Assembly: GCF_026262505.1 (NCBI RefSeq)
Contig: NC_067203.1
Coordinates: forward strand, 496,001 to 560,000
Direction of reading: 5' to 3'
DNA from: Trichomonas vaginalis G3
Taxonomy: Eukaryota > Parabasalia > Trichomonadida > Trichomonadidae
DNA: 64,000 nt
This document shows, piece after piece, positions 21,646 through 32,200 of this stretch. Numbering within the stretch: the stretch's first letter is position 1; every line of letters begins with the position of its first letter. The translations under genes were made by a program, and so were the position numbers. A model generated the notes under the pieces. It did not search any database. It worked only from the letters and a program-made list of their open reading frames with translations, and had not been told where the DNA came from.

Positions 21646-22079
21646 TTTAAGTGAAGTTAAAAAGCGGTTTTTGACAGATGTTTATATGACACTTTTTGGT
21701 CAGCACAAAAAACTACTCGGTCAAAGTGTTGTCAGTTTTGTAAAATAACCGTCCTATCTCATTCTATAAGGGGAAAGTCTTCTCAAAGTATACTTCCTTG
21801 GAACGCCCGTAACTTTTCCTGTAGCGACGATAGACCCTTACTTGTCCGGACAAAGTTATACTATTTTGAGTGCTCTACAAAAAAGTCAACGGAGACGACT
21901 CTCAAAACCGTTGTGTAAAAAGTTTTACCGTTGGACAAAAAAGTATGTATAGAAAACAAAAAACGTTTATAGTTCATTCAATATTTGAGATGGAACGGTT
22001 TGCCAACGGAGACTTTTCAATAAAATAAAAAAATAGAGGGGGTTACCGTTGACGAAAACGGTTTATTTTAAACTTTTCT
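21646..22079. promoter_or_regulatory. 434-bp divergent control region with CAACGG cluster (copy A)
   Basis: The longest gene-free stretch between element genes here. It separates the divergent coiled-coil and terminal genes. Five CAACGG words occur on either strand: 21887-21892, 21908-21913, 21928-21933, 22004-22009 and 22046-22051, with two further AACGG. The region is conserved almost base for base in copy B (28806-29240). CAACGG fits the Myb recognition pattern YAACKG; T. vaginalis is known to use Myb-type regulators. Confidence 0.65.
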
Positions 22080-23431
22080 ATGAGTAGTCCGAAAAAAACA
22101 GTTTATTTTTGTCTAATGGAAGGAAGAAAAAGTGTCGCAAACAATTCGTCGACTACCTCTGCAGTTAAAGTTCCTACAACTTATGTCTCACCATTCTCAA
22201 AACCCTTACGACCTCCTATAATACCAAAGCAACTTCCTCATACAATTGCAAACAATTCGTCGACTACCTCTGCAGTTAAAGTTCCTACAACTTATGTCTC
22301 ACCATTCTCAAAACCCTTACGACCTCCTATAATACCAAAGCAACTTCCTCATACAATTGCAAACAAATTGTCCAACAATTTGAGTTTTCTTCTCAAAACA
22401 CAACAGATACAGCTCAGCCAACAGGTCAAGCAACAACAACTATCGGAACAGAAGCATTTTCAGAAGAAGTTCATACCAATCAGACTCCAATCGAACATAC
22501 AGAAACACAACCACCCGAAAATACAGAAACACATCCAATCGAACATACAGAAACACATTCTGCAATGACCACTAGGTCGCAAACACGATATCTCGCCTTT
22601 TGCAAACAATTTAAGTCTCAAATTCAAGACACACAAGATAGCGACACTCCTCTTTCAGAGAAAGTTCGTAGAAAATACGCAAAGCAAAGGTTAGAATTGT
22701 TAGATAAGTTAAATGAACAGTGGGGTTCAGAAGACAATCGAGATTATAACGAGATGTTTCAAGCTGTCATGGATGCCATTCAGCCTCTTGAAAACGAAAT
22801 CAAAGACCCTGGCGTACTTGTTGACATGTTTGCTTCATATTTACCCGTTACTGCCAATCTCATAGCGTTGCAAGCTATTGACCAGTTCATTCACTTGTTT
22901 CCAAAGAACTTGCAGAAGCATTTACAAGAAGTTAAAGTTGCTGAATTTGTCCGTTTATATCCAAATTCATACAATTATTTGGAAGAATTGAATGAACATG
23001 GTGAAAGGTCATTCTATTTATATTTCTACACAAAAGACAACCAGTCAAAACGACTATACTGCATTGAACCTATGCCTCAATTCGTAGACAATTTCCACGT
23101 TATAACAACTGTTGCTTTAGATATTCCTGCCAGAGTTCCATATGGAGGAACAGTAACTATCTCAAGCTTTCCCAAGGGCTATAAAGGAAAGCCTCTCACA
23201 ATTGCAAAATTCACACACAGCAGTTGCCAATTTGTTCAAGATGTCGAGTTCCATTTCCTCAACAATACGACTTTCATCATAGAGACTCCTCAAGAAGGTA
23301 TATACAAAGTTTTCATTGCAGGATTTGTTGATCCCAATGGCGAAGAAGAAGAAGTCGAAGAAATCCTCACCTCAGAGAGCGAAGAAGAAGAAAATTTCCA
23401 AGACATTCAAGATTCAGAATATACCGAATAA
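22080..23431 (+). pseudogene. Hypervariable terminal gene (copy A)
   Basis: The last gene before the terminal repeat, counterpart of 27377-28805. It starts MSSPKKTVYFCLMEG. Two identical 111-bp tandem units follow (22137-22247 and 22248-22358, about 37 residues with VKVPTTYVSPFSKPLRPP). Then comes a conserved body (SEKVRRKYAKQRLELLDKL, DPGVLVDMFASYLPVTANLIALQAIDQF, and a beta-rich C-terminal part with FHVITTVALDIPARV), ending in an acidic tail. Broken here. The N-terminal repeats differ in unit and number between copies A and B. No family recognised; exposure to selection (surface or host interaction) is a guess. Confidence 0.65.
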
Positions 23432-23518
23432 AAAAACAATTTAAGACTAAAAATTTAATTTTATTATAATATTTTTATTTTTTTCATCTGGTCTTTGTCT
23501 CATTCCTCCTCTAGTTTC

Positions 23519-23581
23519 TTAGGGGCTAGAAGGGGCGCAGCCCCTGGAAGCCCCAGTTCCTTTTTTTTTTTTTTTTTTTTT
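23519..23581. repeat. Right terminal repeat of copy A
   Basis: Ends in 21 Ts. Just inside is a nested hairpin: outer GGGGCT/AGCCCC and inner AGGGGC-GCA-GCCCCT. The same block lies at the right end of copy B; the left ends of B and C carry a variant with inner stem GGCGC-GTT-GCGCC. Host sequence starts immediately after the T-run. Confidence 0.85.
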
Positions 23582-23627
23582 GACTACAGTGAAATATAAA
23601 GCCAGTTTACGAAAGCGGTTTCTGTCA

Positions 23628-24197
23628 ATGAGTGAAAATAGTGAACTTTCTGAGGCTCTCAAGATTGTTGAGAAAATACCGCAAAGGCCATTTGCTCAGC
23701 TTCTTAGACGCCTTGCAATTGCATTAAAAGAACGTGATAATATTCCATTTTCTGAGGATGAAGTTCAAATTCTTCTTGAGCAATTCAAATTAACACCAAC
23801 AGAACTCGAATCATTCTTTTCTGCATGTCAATATGTTTTACAGCAAGCAGCCTGCTATTCATTCAACTCCGAAAAAACACAAATGTACGCTTCACAATGC
23901 GGTGTTCCAGATGAAATTGCCGAATGTTTCTCTGCAGTTTGGGATGCTGAAGGAGAAGATCTAATTAATGCCTTAAAGAGCAGAACTTTGACAGATGACG
24001 TACTTAACAGCACTTCATGGCGTCTTAATCTTAAGGCCGCTGAAAACGGAAAGGCTCCGACAAAACAGCCAATAATGCTTCTTGATTTGAATGTTACTGG
24101 AAAGAAGCCAATTACAATTCAATTTAATCACGAAGAACTCTCTAAGTTCTATGATCAAATTGAACAAATTCAACAGCAGGTTGATCACCTTACTTAA
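23628..24197 (+). CDS. COMMD10: COMM domain protein, COMMD10-like
   Basis: Host gene, 189 aa from the first ATG (23628); the frame is open upstream but has no earlier ATG. An all-helical N-terminal domain (about residues 1-105) is followed by a COMM domain near the C-terminus: TSWRLNLKAAENGK, then MLLDLNVTGKK and FNHEELSKFYDQIEQIQQQVDHLT. The WRLN start and the ELxxFYxxxExIQxQxDxLT end fit COMMD10 in particular. COMMD proteins assemble into the Commander complex for endosomal recycling. Stop TAA is followed by A, giving the TAAA that trichomonads use as poly(A) signal. Only 46 bp of host sequence remain between the end of Polinton copy A and the ATG, so the insertion is at or inside the promoter. 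Whether the gene is still expressed cannot be told from sequence. Confidence 0.85.
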   Translation: MSENSELSEALKIVEKIPQRPFAQLLRRLAIALKERDNIPFSEDEVQILLEQFKLTPTELESFFSACQYVLQQAACYSFNSEKTQMYASQCGVPDEIAECFSAVWDAEGEDLINALKSRTLTDDVLNSTSWRLNLKAAENGKAPTKQPIMLLDLNVTGKKPITIQFNHEELSKFYDQIEQIQQQVDHLT

Positions 24198-24675
24198 AAG
24201 CAGTATAAACTTTCTTTATTAATTTGGTATATTAAAATTAAGTATCTTTATTTGAAATTTATCTTGTTTCCCTTAATTCTTAGTGGGCTTTCGAATAATG
24301 TGTAGTGTTGGTTTATCATAATGCGTAAAAATCAAAAGTATGTCAGATCCAATTAATTTGAGCAGATAATGATAATTTAATAGTTTGATTTTTGTTAAAT
24401 TTTTGTATCGATGAGAAACTTACCTTTATGGGCTTTTATTTTGATATAGAAGAGAAATTTTCAAAATATCCAGGTGAAAATTTGTTGTATAGTTAGTATT
24501 TTTCCGAAATGCATCATTTCATAGCAAGTTGTTATGTTCCAAAACCTTAAAATAGATGCCATAATCAAAGATATAAAAATGAAATCAAAAAGAAGATTGT
24601 AATGTAATTAATATGATAAATTATTAACGATTAAACAGTAAATTTTACAGAATAAAATTAATTCGCTTAAAACAA
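24198..24675. other. Gene-free host spacer
   Basis: 478 bp of AT-rich sequence between the convergent COMMD and PH-like genes. I see no open frame, RNA gene or repeat in it. Confidence 0.6.
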
Positions 24676-25197
24676 TTATTCGATATCGAGTTTGGTTGAG
24701 AAATTCAAATTTGCCGGTGGAGCTGGGATATTTGGCATTGAATCAGGGAATGGCTTCTCTGCATACTTTTTTGCCTTTGCGAAAATCTCTATTTTTTGCT
24801 TTGATGTCTCTGTTTCCGGTTCGAGATTTTTATGAGACCTAATTCCATCGTACCAAAGCTCCATTGAATCTTTCTGACCTTGTAAGATAAGAGGCTTATC
24901 TCCCTTAATCGTTATATTAATATATTTGATCTGCCCGCCTTCATCTTTTGCGCTGTCCATCTTAAGTGATTCGAAAGTCGCTACTTTGAGTACCTGTGCT
25001 TCGTTTTTATTATCTGGAGCAATTACAATAGCTTTCTGTTTGTCATCAAAATGAATTTGATTTGGAGTCAATCCGTCAAGAGCTGACGCCTTAGAAAATT
25101 TGTTGCGAAGTACTATGAAATCGCACTGCTTAGTTATGTATGACTGAACATACTTTTTAAATAATTCCTGTGGAGTTGCCAGCTCAACTTGCTCCAT
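24676..25197 (-). CDS. Small PH-like domain protein, 173 aa
   Basis: Host gene starting MEQVELATPQELFKKYVQSYITKQCDF. After a helical N-terminus (about 1-40) comes a beta-rich region of about 90 residues that ends in KPLILQGQKDSMELWYDGIRSHKN (about residues 107-130). The beta strand followed by a helix with a central Trp is the usual end of a pleckstrin-homology fold. A Pro-rich tail (MPNIPAPPANLNF) closes the protein. PH folds bind phosphoinositides or proteins; the ligand is unknown. It sits tail-to-tail with the COMMD gene. The family call is by fold pattern only; it could be another small beta domain such as an ELMO-type PH. Confidence 0.6.
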   Translation of the reverse strand: MEQVELATPQELFKKYVQSYITKQCDFIVLRNKFSKASALDGLTPNQIHFDDKQKAIVIAPDNKNEAQVLKVATFESLKMDSAKDEGGQIKYINITIKGDKPLILQGQKDSMELWYDGIRSHKNLEPETETSKQKIEIFAKAKKYAEKPFPDSMPNIPAPPANLNFSTKLDIE

Positions 25198-25375
25198 TCA
25201 ATATTTGTCACTTTTTAAACAATCAAATTTCTTATAATTTTTTTTAGAATGACTCAACGGAAAAAAGCTGAAAAATCTATCTATATTAAACCAACTCACT
25301 AAAAAGGGAAAGAAATAGAGTTTTAGAATACAAATATTTATTTACAAACAAAGAAAGAAAAAATTGAAATTGATT

Positions 25376-26314
25376 TCATGAATTTGATTCGGATTTTTGA
25401 TACTTCTCAAAGTACTTCACTCCATCTAAGAGATTTTCCATTACTTTATCATCCTTTGAGCAATACTCAACATATATTCCGCATTCTTTTCCACTAACAA
25501 CAGTTTGCGAAACTTTATTTAAAAATATAGATTCGTTAATAACATCTTCCTCTATTAATTTGCATTTCTGACATAATGTTTTTAATGGACAATCATTTTG
25601 AAGTGCGCAATTTATTGCTATGACAGCAGTAGCTGTGACTGGTAGTTCGTTGAATCTGAATGATAGTAATGAAACATCATAATAAAATTGAACGAAGCGT
25701 AGCTTATGAGTGAAGTTTATTTCGTCGAGGAGTATTTTAATTATGTTGAAAGCTGTTTGAAATTCGACCTGTCCTCCAAAAAAGCTAACAATTTCTATCT
25801 CTTTCTTTTCAAAATCAATCGGTTGAAAAGCATTTTGGCACACAGCGGCATACAATGCCAATTTATGATGGCGATGTCGTTCATCCATCTTGTTTTGTAT
25901 CCACAAGCATGTAATTGCTGTTAATTGAACGTCATCTTTTGGCACTGTATACGATGTCAATACTTTATCTAATAATGATATTGAACTGTATAAAACTTCG
26001 GATGGTAATGATATTTTCTTTGCAACTCTATACATCCATTCAACTACGATTTGTCGATTATGAAAAGTTAAATCAGGTTGAAATTTCTTGAAATCATCAG
26101 CCGACATTATGGTATTCGGTGCTTTTTTAATCTCCAGTTCACCAATTGATTCCATTCCTTTTTGGACAAAATGTGCTGGAGATTCTACATAAATTTGTTC
26201 GTTATCATCAATTTCTATTGTTGCGTCATCTGAATATTCACATGTAGAATTACCATTGCTTGTTGATGCTACACTTGGCCCAGATCCAGATGGATTCGTT
26301 CCATCCTTGCTCAT
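25376..26314 (-). CDS. Cyclin domain protein, 312 aa
   Basis: Host gene. I take the ATG at 26314 (MSKDGTNPSGSG) because the frame upstream of it has no ATG. A Ser/Asn/acidic N-terminus (about 1-75) is followed by a cyclin N-terminal box: LTFHNRQIVVEWMYRVAKKISLPSEVLYSSISLLDKVLTSY, then VQLTAITCLWIQNKMDE, as in A/B/D-type cyclins. The C-terminal half is helical and compatible with the second cyclin fold, but weaker. Cyclins activate cyclin-dependent kinases; which phase this one serves is not visible. It lies 178 bp upstream of the PH-like gene on the same strand. Full-length and undamaged. Confidence 0.8.
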   Translation of the reverse strand: MSKDGTNPSGSGPSVASTSNGNSTCEYSDDATIEIDDNEQIYVESPAHFVQKGMESIGELEIKKAPNTIMSADDFKKFQPDLTFHNRQIVVEWMYRVAKKISLPSEVLYSSISLLDKVLTSYTVPKDDVQLTAITCLWIQNKMDERHRHHKLALYAAVCQNAFQPIDFEKKEIEIVSFFGGQVEFQTAFNIIKILLDEINFTHKLRFVQFYYDVSLLSFRFNELPVTATAVIAINCALQNDCPLKTLCQKCKLIEEDVINESIFLNKVSQTVVSGKECGIYVEYCSKDDKVMENLLDGVKYFEKYQKSESNS

Positions 26315-26439
26315 CACACAAAAAATGGCGCCAAAATTCAATGTAAATATTTAATTCTGAATATTTATTAAATAATTAATTTATGATGTGAGTAAATAAA
26401 ACTAGTTTGGGGTGTTCTCAAATTACTGTCGATATCGAT

Positions 26440-26975
26440 TCAATTTTCTATCGGTATGTCAAAAATCAAGATGACTCCATCCTCAGCGAATATAAATTTA
26501 ATAAATAGCATCTTTAGTTGTGATCCACCAGCGTCGAGTGTTAGTAGAGATAATATGAGTTCATCACTGAGAAATAATATAAAAACCTTTAATATATCTT
26601 TTTTAATATAATTATTAAGCATATTCTTGTTGTTTGTTCTGTTTACGGATGCAGACTTGGCAATTCTTAAAAAATTTCCGGCGAAATTGGCGCTCTTCGG
26701 AGCTGTATTCCCTACTTTATCTTTTTCATTGATATTTACACCGTGTAAAATAAGACGCTTGGCAATTTCTATACTATTTATTTTTGCTGCCTCATGAAGA
26801 GCGGTTTTCCCAGATTTATCCTTTTCATTGATATTTGCATCATGTAAAATAAGAAACTCGGTTATTTCTTTCTTATCCAATATTGCTTCAATTTGAAGAG
26901 CAGTTTTTCCAGATTTATCCTTTTCATTGATATTAGCATCATTTGATAACGAAAGCAATTGTTGATATCCTTAGT
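26440..26975 (-). pseudogene. Ankyrin-repeat gene fragment
   Basis: Host gene remnant. It encodes about three ankyrin repeats of the trichomonad style, each with (D/V)NINEKDKSGKTALHEAA-type wording. The frame is closed by a TAA just upstream of the first repeat and has no ATG before the repeats, so the 5' end is missing. After the third repeat the pattern breaks off (KVGNTAPKSANFAG) and the following 80 residues no longer look like ankyrin. T. vaginalis has a very large ankyrin family, and fragments of this kind are expected. It points the same way as the cyclin gene and ends about 125 bp from its start. Confidence 0.7.
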
Positions 26976-27291
26976 TTGATCGAAATATACAAAAAATGAT
27001 TCCGGATTGATATATCATATGCATTAATCTAAATTAATCTTAATATTGTATTCATTCATCAAATATGTAACAAAATCAATGAAATGCTTCACCAATACAT
27101 CCTTTCCATTAGAAATGCTGAATTGAATCCAAAATATCGAGTTATCACTCAATAATCTAATTTATAAACTGAAAGTCTCTTGAATGATCATTGAAGTCTA
27201 TATGATAATGCGAGTGAAAACATTTACAATTGCTTTTTTGCAATTCCAATAAAGGATTGATATCAAAGATTTTATTTTCCTATTAATGGTA
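26976..27291. other. Gene-free host spacer before copy B
   Basis: About 315 bp of AT-rich DNA with no supported gene. It ends at the probable target duplication of copy B. Confidence 0.5.
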
Positions 27292-27297
27292 TTGTGG
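27292..27297. repeat. Target site duplication TTGTGG, left of copy B
   Basis: TTGTGG directly precedes the terminal A-run at 27298 and is found again at 56063-56068 right after the terminal T-run on the far side. Six bases is the usual Polinton target duplication. On the right side the first two Ts merge with the T-run, so the effective evidence is four to six bases. Confidence 0.55.
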
Positions 27298-27359
27298 AAA
27301 AAAAAAAAAAAGGCAGTGGGGCTTCCAGGCGCGTTGCGCCCTCTAGCCCCGAAGATGTT
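27298..27359. repeat. Left terminal repeat of copy B
   Basis: Fourteen As, then GGCAGTGGGGCTTCC, inner hairpin GGCGC-GTT-GCGCC, CTAGCCCC and GAAGATGTT. It matches the reverse complement of 55998-56062 except in the inner stem, where the right end has GGGGC-TGC-GCCCC. Confidence 0.85.
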
Positions 27360-27376
27360 GAGTATAAATGAAGTTT

Positions 27377-28805
27377 TTATTCGATAAGAACGACATCGCT
27401 ATCGTTTTCTTCTTCCTCCTCTTCTTCTTCATAGTCAGTATCTGATGGCTCTTTGTCAGCCACATGACCAGCAACAAATATTGAGACAAATTGTTTCTTT
27501 GGTTTTGTTAGCAGGAACTTTTGATGGTCGTAGAACACGAATTCTACATTTTGAAAATGTTGTGCTGAGTATTCTGTGAAATGGGAAATTGGAATTGGTT
27601 CTCCCATGCCAAAACCAGCAATGGACGCGAACAAAACATCGTCTTCGACTCTTGCAGGTTTGTCAATTGCAACAGTAGTTATGATGTGAGGTTTTCCTTC
27701 ACATCCTGCAAGAGATTGTACATGATAGATTGCTTTTTCTTCTCCCAGGAACTGAAAGTGTGAAATGGAATGAGAGTTCTCCATATTCATTTGCTTCTTC
27801 GTAATAGTTGTATGTTGTAGGATACACCAATTGAAATTTTCCTATTCTTGTTTCCCTGAGGTGTTGTCTATATTGCTTGGGAAAACATAAAATAAATTGC
27901 TCTATAGCTTGTGCTGCTATTAGATTGGTTGTAACTGGTAATTTTGAGGCGAAAAGGTCTACAAGAACACCGGGATTTTTTATGTCGTTTTCAATTGGTT
28001 TAACAGATTCTATGACTTTGTTAAACATTTCACTATAATCTGAGTTGTCTTCGACCCCCCAATTGTTAAGAAGTTTATACAACAATTTCAGTCTTTTCAT
28101 GGCGTATTTTCTTTGAATGGATTCGGGTAGCGAGAGGTTACAGTCGTCGGTTTGTGTTTCGTTACTCGAATATTGTTCAAGAGAAATTAAATCTTGAAAT
28201 TGTGCTCTTGTTAACATACTTGTAGAACTATGTGAAACTTGTTCTGGTGCTGGTTGTAAATCTGTTTCAGATGTTTCTGTTGTGTTTTGAGAAGAAGAAG
28301 AACTCAAATTGTTGGACAATTTGTCTTGAATTGTAGAACTATGTGAAACTTGTTCTGGTGCTGGTTGTAAATCTGTTTCAGATGTTTCTGTTGTGTTTTG
28401 AGAAGAAGAAGAACTCAAATTGTTGGACAATTTGTCTTGAATTGTAGAACTATGTGAAACTTGTTCTGGTGCTGTTTGGACAACTGTATCTGTTGTGTTT
28501 TGAGAAGAAGAACTCAAATTGTTGGACAATTTGTCTTGAATTGTAGAACTATGTGAAACTTGTTCTGGTGCTGTTTGGACAACTGTATCTGTTGTGTTTT
28601 GAGAAGAAGAACTCAAATTGTTGGACAAATTGTCTTGAATTGTATGAGGAACTTGCTTTGGTATTATAGGAGGTCGTAAGGGTTTTGAGAATGGTGAGAC
28701 ATAAGTTGTAGGAACTTTAACTGCAGAGGTAGTTGACGAATTGTTTGCGACACTTGTTGTTCCTTCCATTAGACAAAAATGAACTGTTTTTTTCGGACTA
28801 CTCAT
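27377..28805 (-). pseudogene. Hypervariable terminal gene (copy B)
   Basis: Starts MSSPKKTVHFCLMEG. Between about 28220 and 28640 lie four tandem units of 99-111 bp encoding KLSNNLSSSSQNTT(D/E)T and APEQVSHSSTIQD, which are not the units expanded in copy A. The conserved body follows (SIQRKYAMKRLKLLYKLLNNWG, NPGVLVDLFASKLPVTTNLIAAQAIEQF), then a beta-rich part (HIITTVAIDKPARV) and an acidic tail. It is broken. It lies alone at the capsid end, pointing outward to the terminal repeat. Function unknown; Ser/Thr-rich repeats and copy-to-copy variation suggest an exposed protein. Confidence 0.7.
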
Positions 28806-29240
28806 AGAAAAGTTTAAAATAAACCGTTTTCGTCAACGGTAACCCCCTCTATTTTTTTATTTTATTGAAAAGTCTCCGTTGGCAAACCGTTCCATCTCAA
28901 ATATTGAATGAACTATAAACGTTTTTTGTTTTCTATACATACTTTTTTGTCCAACGGTAAAACTTTTTACACAACGGTTTTGAGAGTCGTCTCCGTTGAC
29001 TTTTTTGTAGAGCACTCAAAATAGTATAACTTTGTCCGGACAAGTAAGGGTCTATCGTCGCTACAGGAAAAGTTACGGGCGTTCCAAGGAAGTATACTTT
29101 GAGAAGACTTTCCCCCTTATAGAATGAGATAGGACGGTTATTTTACAAAACTGACAACACTTTGACCGAGTAGTTTTTTGTGCTGACCAAAAAGTGTCAT
29201 ATAAACATCTGTCAAAAACCGCTTTTTAACTTCACTTAAA
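28806..29240. promoter_or_regulatory. Divergent control region with CAACGG cluster (copy B)
   Basis: 435 bp between the divergent terminal and coiled-coil genes, conserved almost exactly with 21646-22079. The same five CAACGG/CCGTTG words are present between about 28835 and 29000. The right part contains GTCCGGAC and a GTGTTGTCAG-like stretch, also conserved. Confidence 0.65.
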
Positions 29241-32200
29241 ATGCCACGTAAGCTACGTAAGAATATACGTAAGAGGAAGAGAGCATTGAAACATCCAATA
29301 GTAAAACTGACACCACAACAACAGTTGCAACAACAAATGCTGAATGACCCCACTATGTTGCAACAAATGTCAAGCAATCCTATGCTTTTAAACCGAGTCA
29401 TTGGTGCACAGAGTGGAGGTTTAAGAGCGGCACTTTTAGCGAAAATGGCAGGCTATGGTGGAGCTGCAGACGGAACAGCCTATAACCCTCAAAGTCAAAT
29501 GAATTTGAGTTCACTCAAAAATCAAATAGCAGATGTCAAAAAGTCAAACATAGACATACAGAAGCAAATAAGTGAAAACGAAAAGAAACTAGAATATGAC
29601 AGACACACAAAGAAACTCAATGAGTTAAACGTAGAGAAAAAGAAGAAAGAAGAACAACTGAAAGAACTAAGTACAGAGGAATATGCGAAAAAAGTGTCAG
29701 AAAAAGCAGCAGAAGTAGCAAAAATGGAACAAGATGTCATAAATTTGAAAAACCATACTACTCGATATAAAGTACTGAAAGATGAAGAGATAAAACAAAA
29801 AGCCCTGAAGACATATATGGATAGCGATGAGTATAAAAAAGAAGTTGAAGCAACTGTAAAGGCAGAAAAACTTTTACAGTTGCAAAACCAAACCGTACAG
29901 TATGAAAACTTAGCACAAGAAAGTAAAAATAACGACGCAGCCATGCAAAAGGCAATGAAAAGCGCAGAATATATAAAAGCTAACAATGACTGGTTAGATG
30001 CCCAAGCCAACGCTAAAGCAGCCCAACTCATAGGGTCAATAAGGACAAAAATACAAGCGGATGAAGACAGTTCAAATGAAGCTTTAACAAATGCTGACTT
30101 TAAGAACGCCTTCGAAGCTCTTCATAGTAAGGTGAAACAAGTGAACGACTTCTCATCTGGAAAGAAACTGAAGTCTGAAGGTTTCGACAAAGAGTTAAAA
30201 GAAGTAGCACAAAATATGACGAAAATAACAGATGCAGCAACGAGACAGGCAGTTCAAAATGCCTATGACGCCGTTAGAGCAACTGTTGTGAAAAGTCAAG
30301 AAAAAGAGTTACAACAGACCAAAACAGACCTAGTAAATGCTTTCTTAAGAACGAAAAGTCAGGTAGGACATTACGCTGCAGATGGAACATATGTGCCAGC
30401 TGGTGGAACTTATATACCAGCTGGTGGAACTTATATACCAGCTGGTGGAACTTATATACCACCAAACCCTCCAAGAGAAGCACCTGCACCAGGACTACCT
30501 AAAACATTTACATCGTCACATGGACACAGACACAGGCATGCACCAAAACCAACACAACAACCAACAGTTCAAAACCCTGCACAACAACCAACAGTTCAAA
30601 ACCCTGCACAACAACCACCTCCACAACCAGAGCAAGGACATAAAAGAAGTAGAGAACAAGGAAACCAAGAATTCTTAAAAATGCTTAAAGAAGACTATGG
30701 TTACCCAGATACTATTGACTTTAGTGACAGATATAAAGAAGCTATTAGAAAGTTCAAGGATGGAAATACTGACCCGAACCTATTTAGCTTTATGGCTCTG
30801 CACCAAAGGGGATATAATCTCAAACCTGGAAAATACAAGCTCGCTAAGGGATATGATTTAATAGCATATCATCCAAATGACATGAACGAATTTACTCCGA
30901 GATATTTGATGTCAGAGCTAAATGACAATTTAACTCTCTTCATGAAACGCGTAAAAAATAGAGACGGAACGAAAGAAGAAAGGTTTATGAGTCCGGATGA
31001 CTTAGAAAGGGAACTTTTTAAAAACGGTCTCGGAATATATGAAATGCCAGCAGATGAGGTACAAGAAACTCCACAGGAAGAACTAGTTCAGATACAACCA
31101 GACATGGAAGAAATAGTTCAGCAACAACAGCTAGAAGAGCCTGAAGGAAACGAACAAGTCACTCCTTTGGAAACTAACTTCACAGAACTAGATGAAGATT
31201 TGGAACAGCCGAAAAATCTTGACCCTCAACAAGAGTATGCGGAGAATATGGAATATTTCCAAGAGTCTAAAAAAAATTCGGCTGACATAGTAGAAGAATA
31301 TCGAAAAATGTTTGCCGACATACAAAAGACTCCAACACCAGATGAAAATATTCAGCATAGAATGGAAGCACTGAAAGAAAATGTACACAAATACAACAAC
31401 CCTTTTTACTTACGAGCATTTAACGTTCAATCTTCGGATGAACTCGGTGAAAATAAAAGGTTAAATTTCAAGAAAACATATAGAAATGAAACATTGTTTA
31501 AAGTTCATTCAGAACCTAACCAAGATGGAAACAAACCTACTTTTGTTTCTGCAGACGATGGAACTACAATGAGATGGGGTCATAAAGCTAACCCGGATAG
31601 GTGGTTCATAAACTTACAACCTCAATTCCAAGAAGTTGTAGACGCAATGGAAGTGAATGGTGAACGAGATATAGCTGGTATTTTAAGCGCGGCTTTAATG
31701 CCATTGAAAGATATGAAACATGCAGATATTTTGGACCAGTATGAAATGAACATGGCTGATGGAAATATAACACCTGACGTTCTAGAACATTTATCTCAAA
31801 GAACTACACAGAACCATAGAGATGGTATATTTGGTGAAGAGTTTAGAAAGAGAGTTAGGGAGAGAGAAGGAAGAGAACCTATTGTACATGACCTTGCAAA
31901 TGAAAGTTTACAAAATGTCATAAAAACTTACTTTGCAGACGATGAACTGAGAAGGGATGAATATTTAAGAAAACTCAAATGGACAGTACCAAATGAAATG
32001 TTAGTATTGAAAAACATGTTCCTTGACAAAATAAAACCAACTACAGAAATAAACGACGCAAGACTGAAAGATTGGGTAAAAGCTTTCCCATTCACAAAAG
32101 ATATTGTTGGTAACATGGAAAGAAAACCAGAATGGCTACAAAAACATATATTTGGAAACGAGCATATTCCATATGGACAAGCTCTGTTTGAAGAGCTTGA

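Larger units (their letters stand above)
1..23581 (+). mobile_element. Polinton/Maverick copy A, left part outside window
   Basis: About 23.6 kb of a Maverick/Polinton. The strand is given as the direction from the methyltransferase end (off-window) to the terminal gene. It carries integrase-side genes at the left edge, then DNA polymerase B, HNH nuclease, KilA-N protein, packaging ATPase, SF3 helicase, minor and major capsid genes and the terminal gene, and ends in a terminal repeat at 23519-23581. It is broken, with several dozen interruptions, a foreign insert at 8829-11747 and a run of Ns at 4783-4807. Decay is heaviest between about 4.5 and 12 kb, so part of it may be poor sequence near the gap. 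Gene order and sequence mirror copy B closely, so both derive from one subfamily. It looks older than B or less well sequenced. Confidence 0.93.

Noticed and set aside
23519-23560. GC-rich hairpin at the element end as a transcription terminator
   Set aside because: The hairpin followed by a T-run looks like a bacterial terminator, but this is a eukaryotic genome and the same block occurs at every element end, including ends facing gene starts; it is the terminal repeat.
23580-23627. Longer COMMD protein starting upstream in the T-run
   Set aside because: The extra frame has no ATG and starts in the tip of the Polinton; the first ATG is 23628.
29522-30031. Hydrophobic-looking 169-codon frame opposite the coiled-coil gene
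   Set aside because: Shadow of the Lys/Glu-rich coiled-coil gene on the other strand; such sequence gives Phe/Ser/Leu-rich antisense frames.
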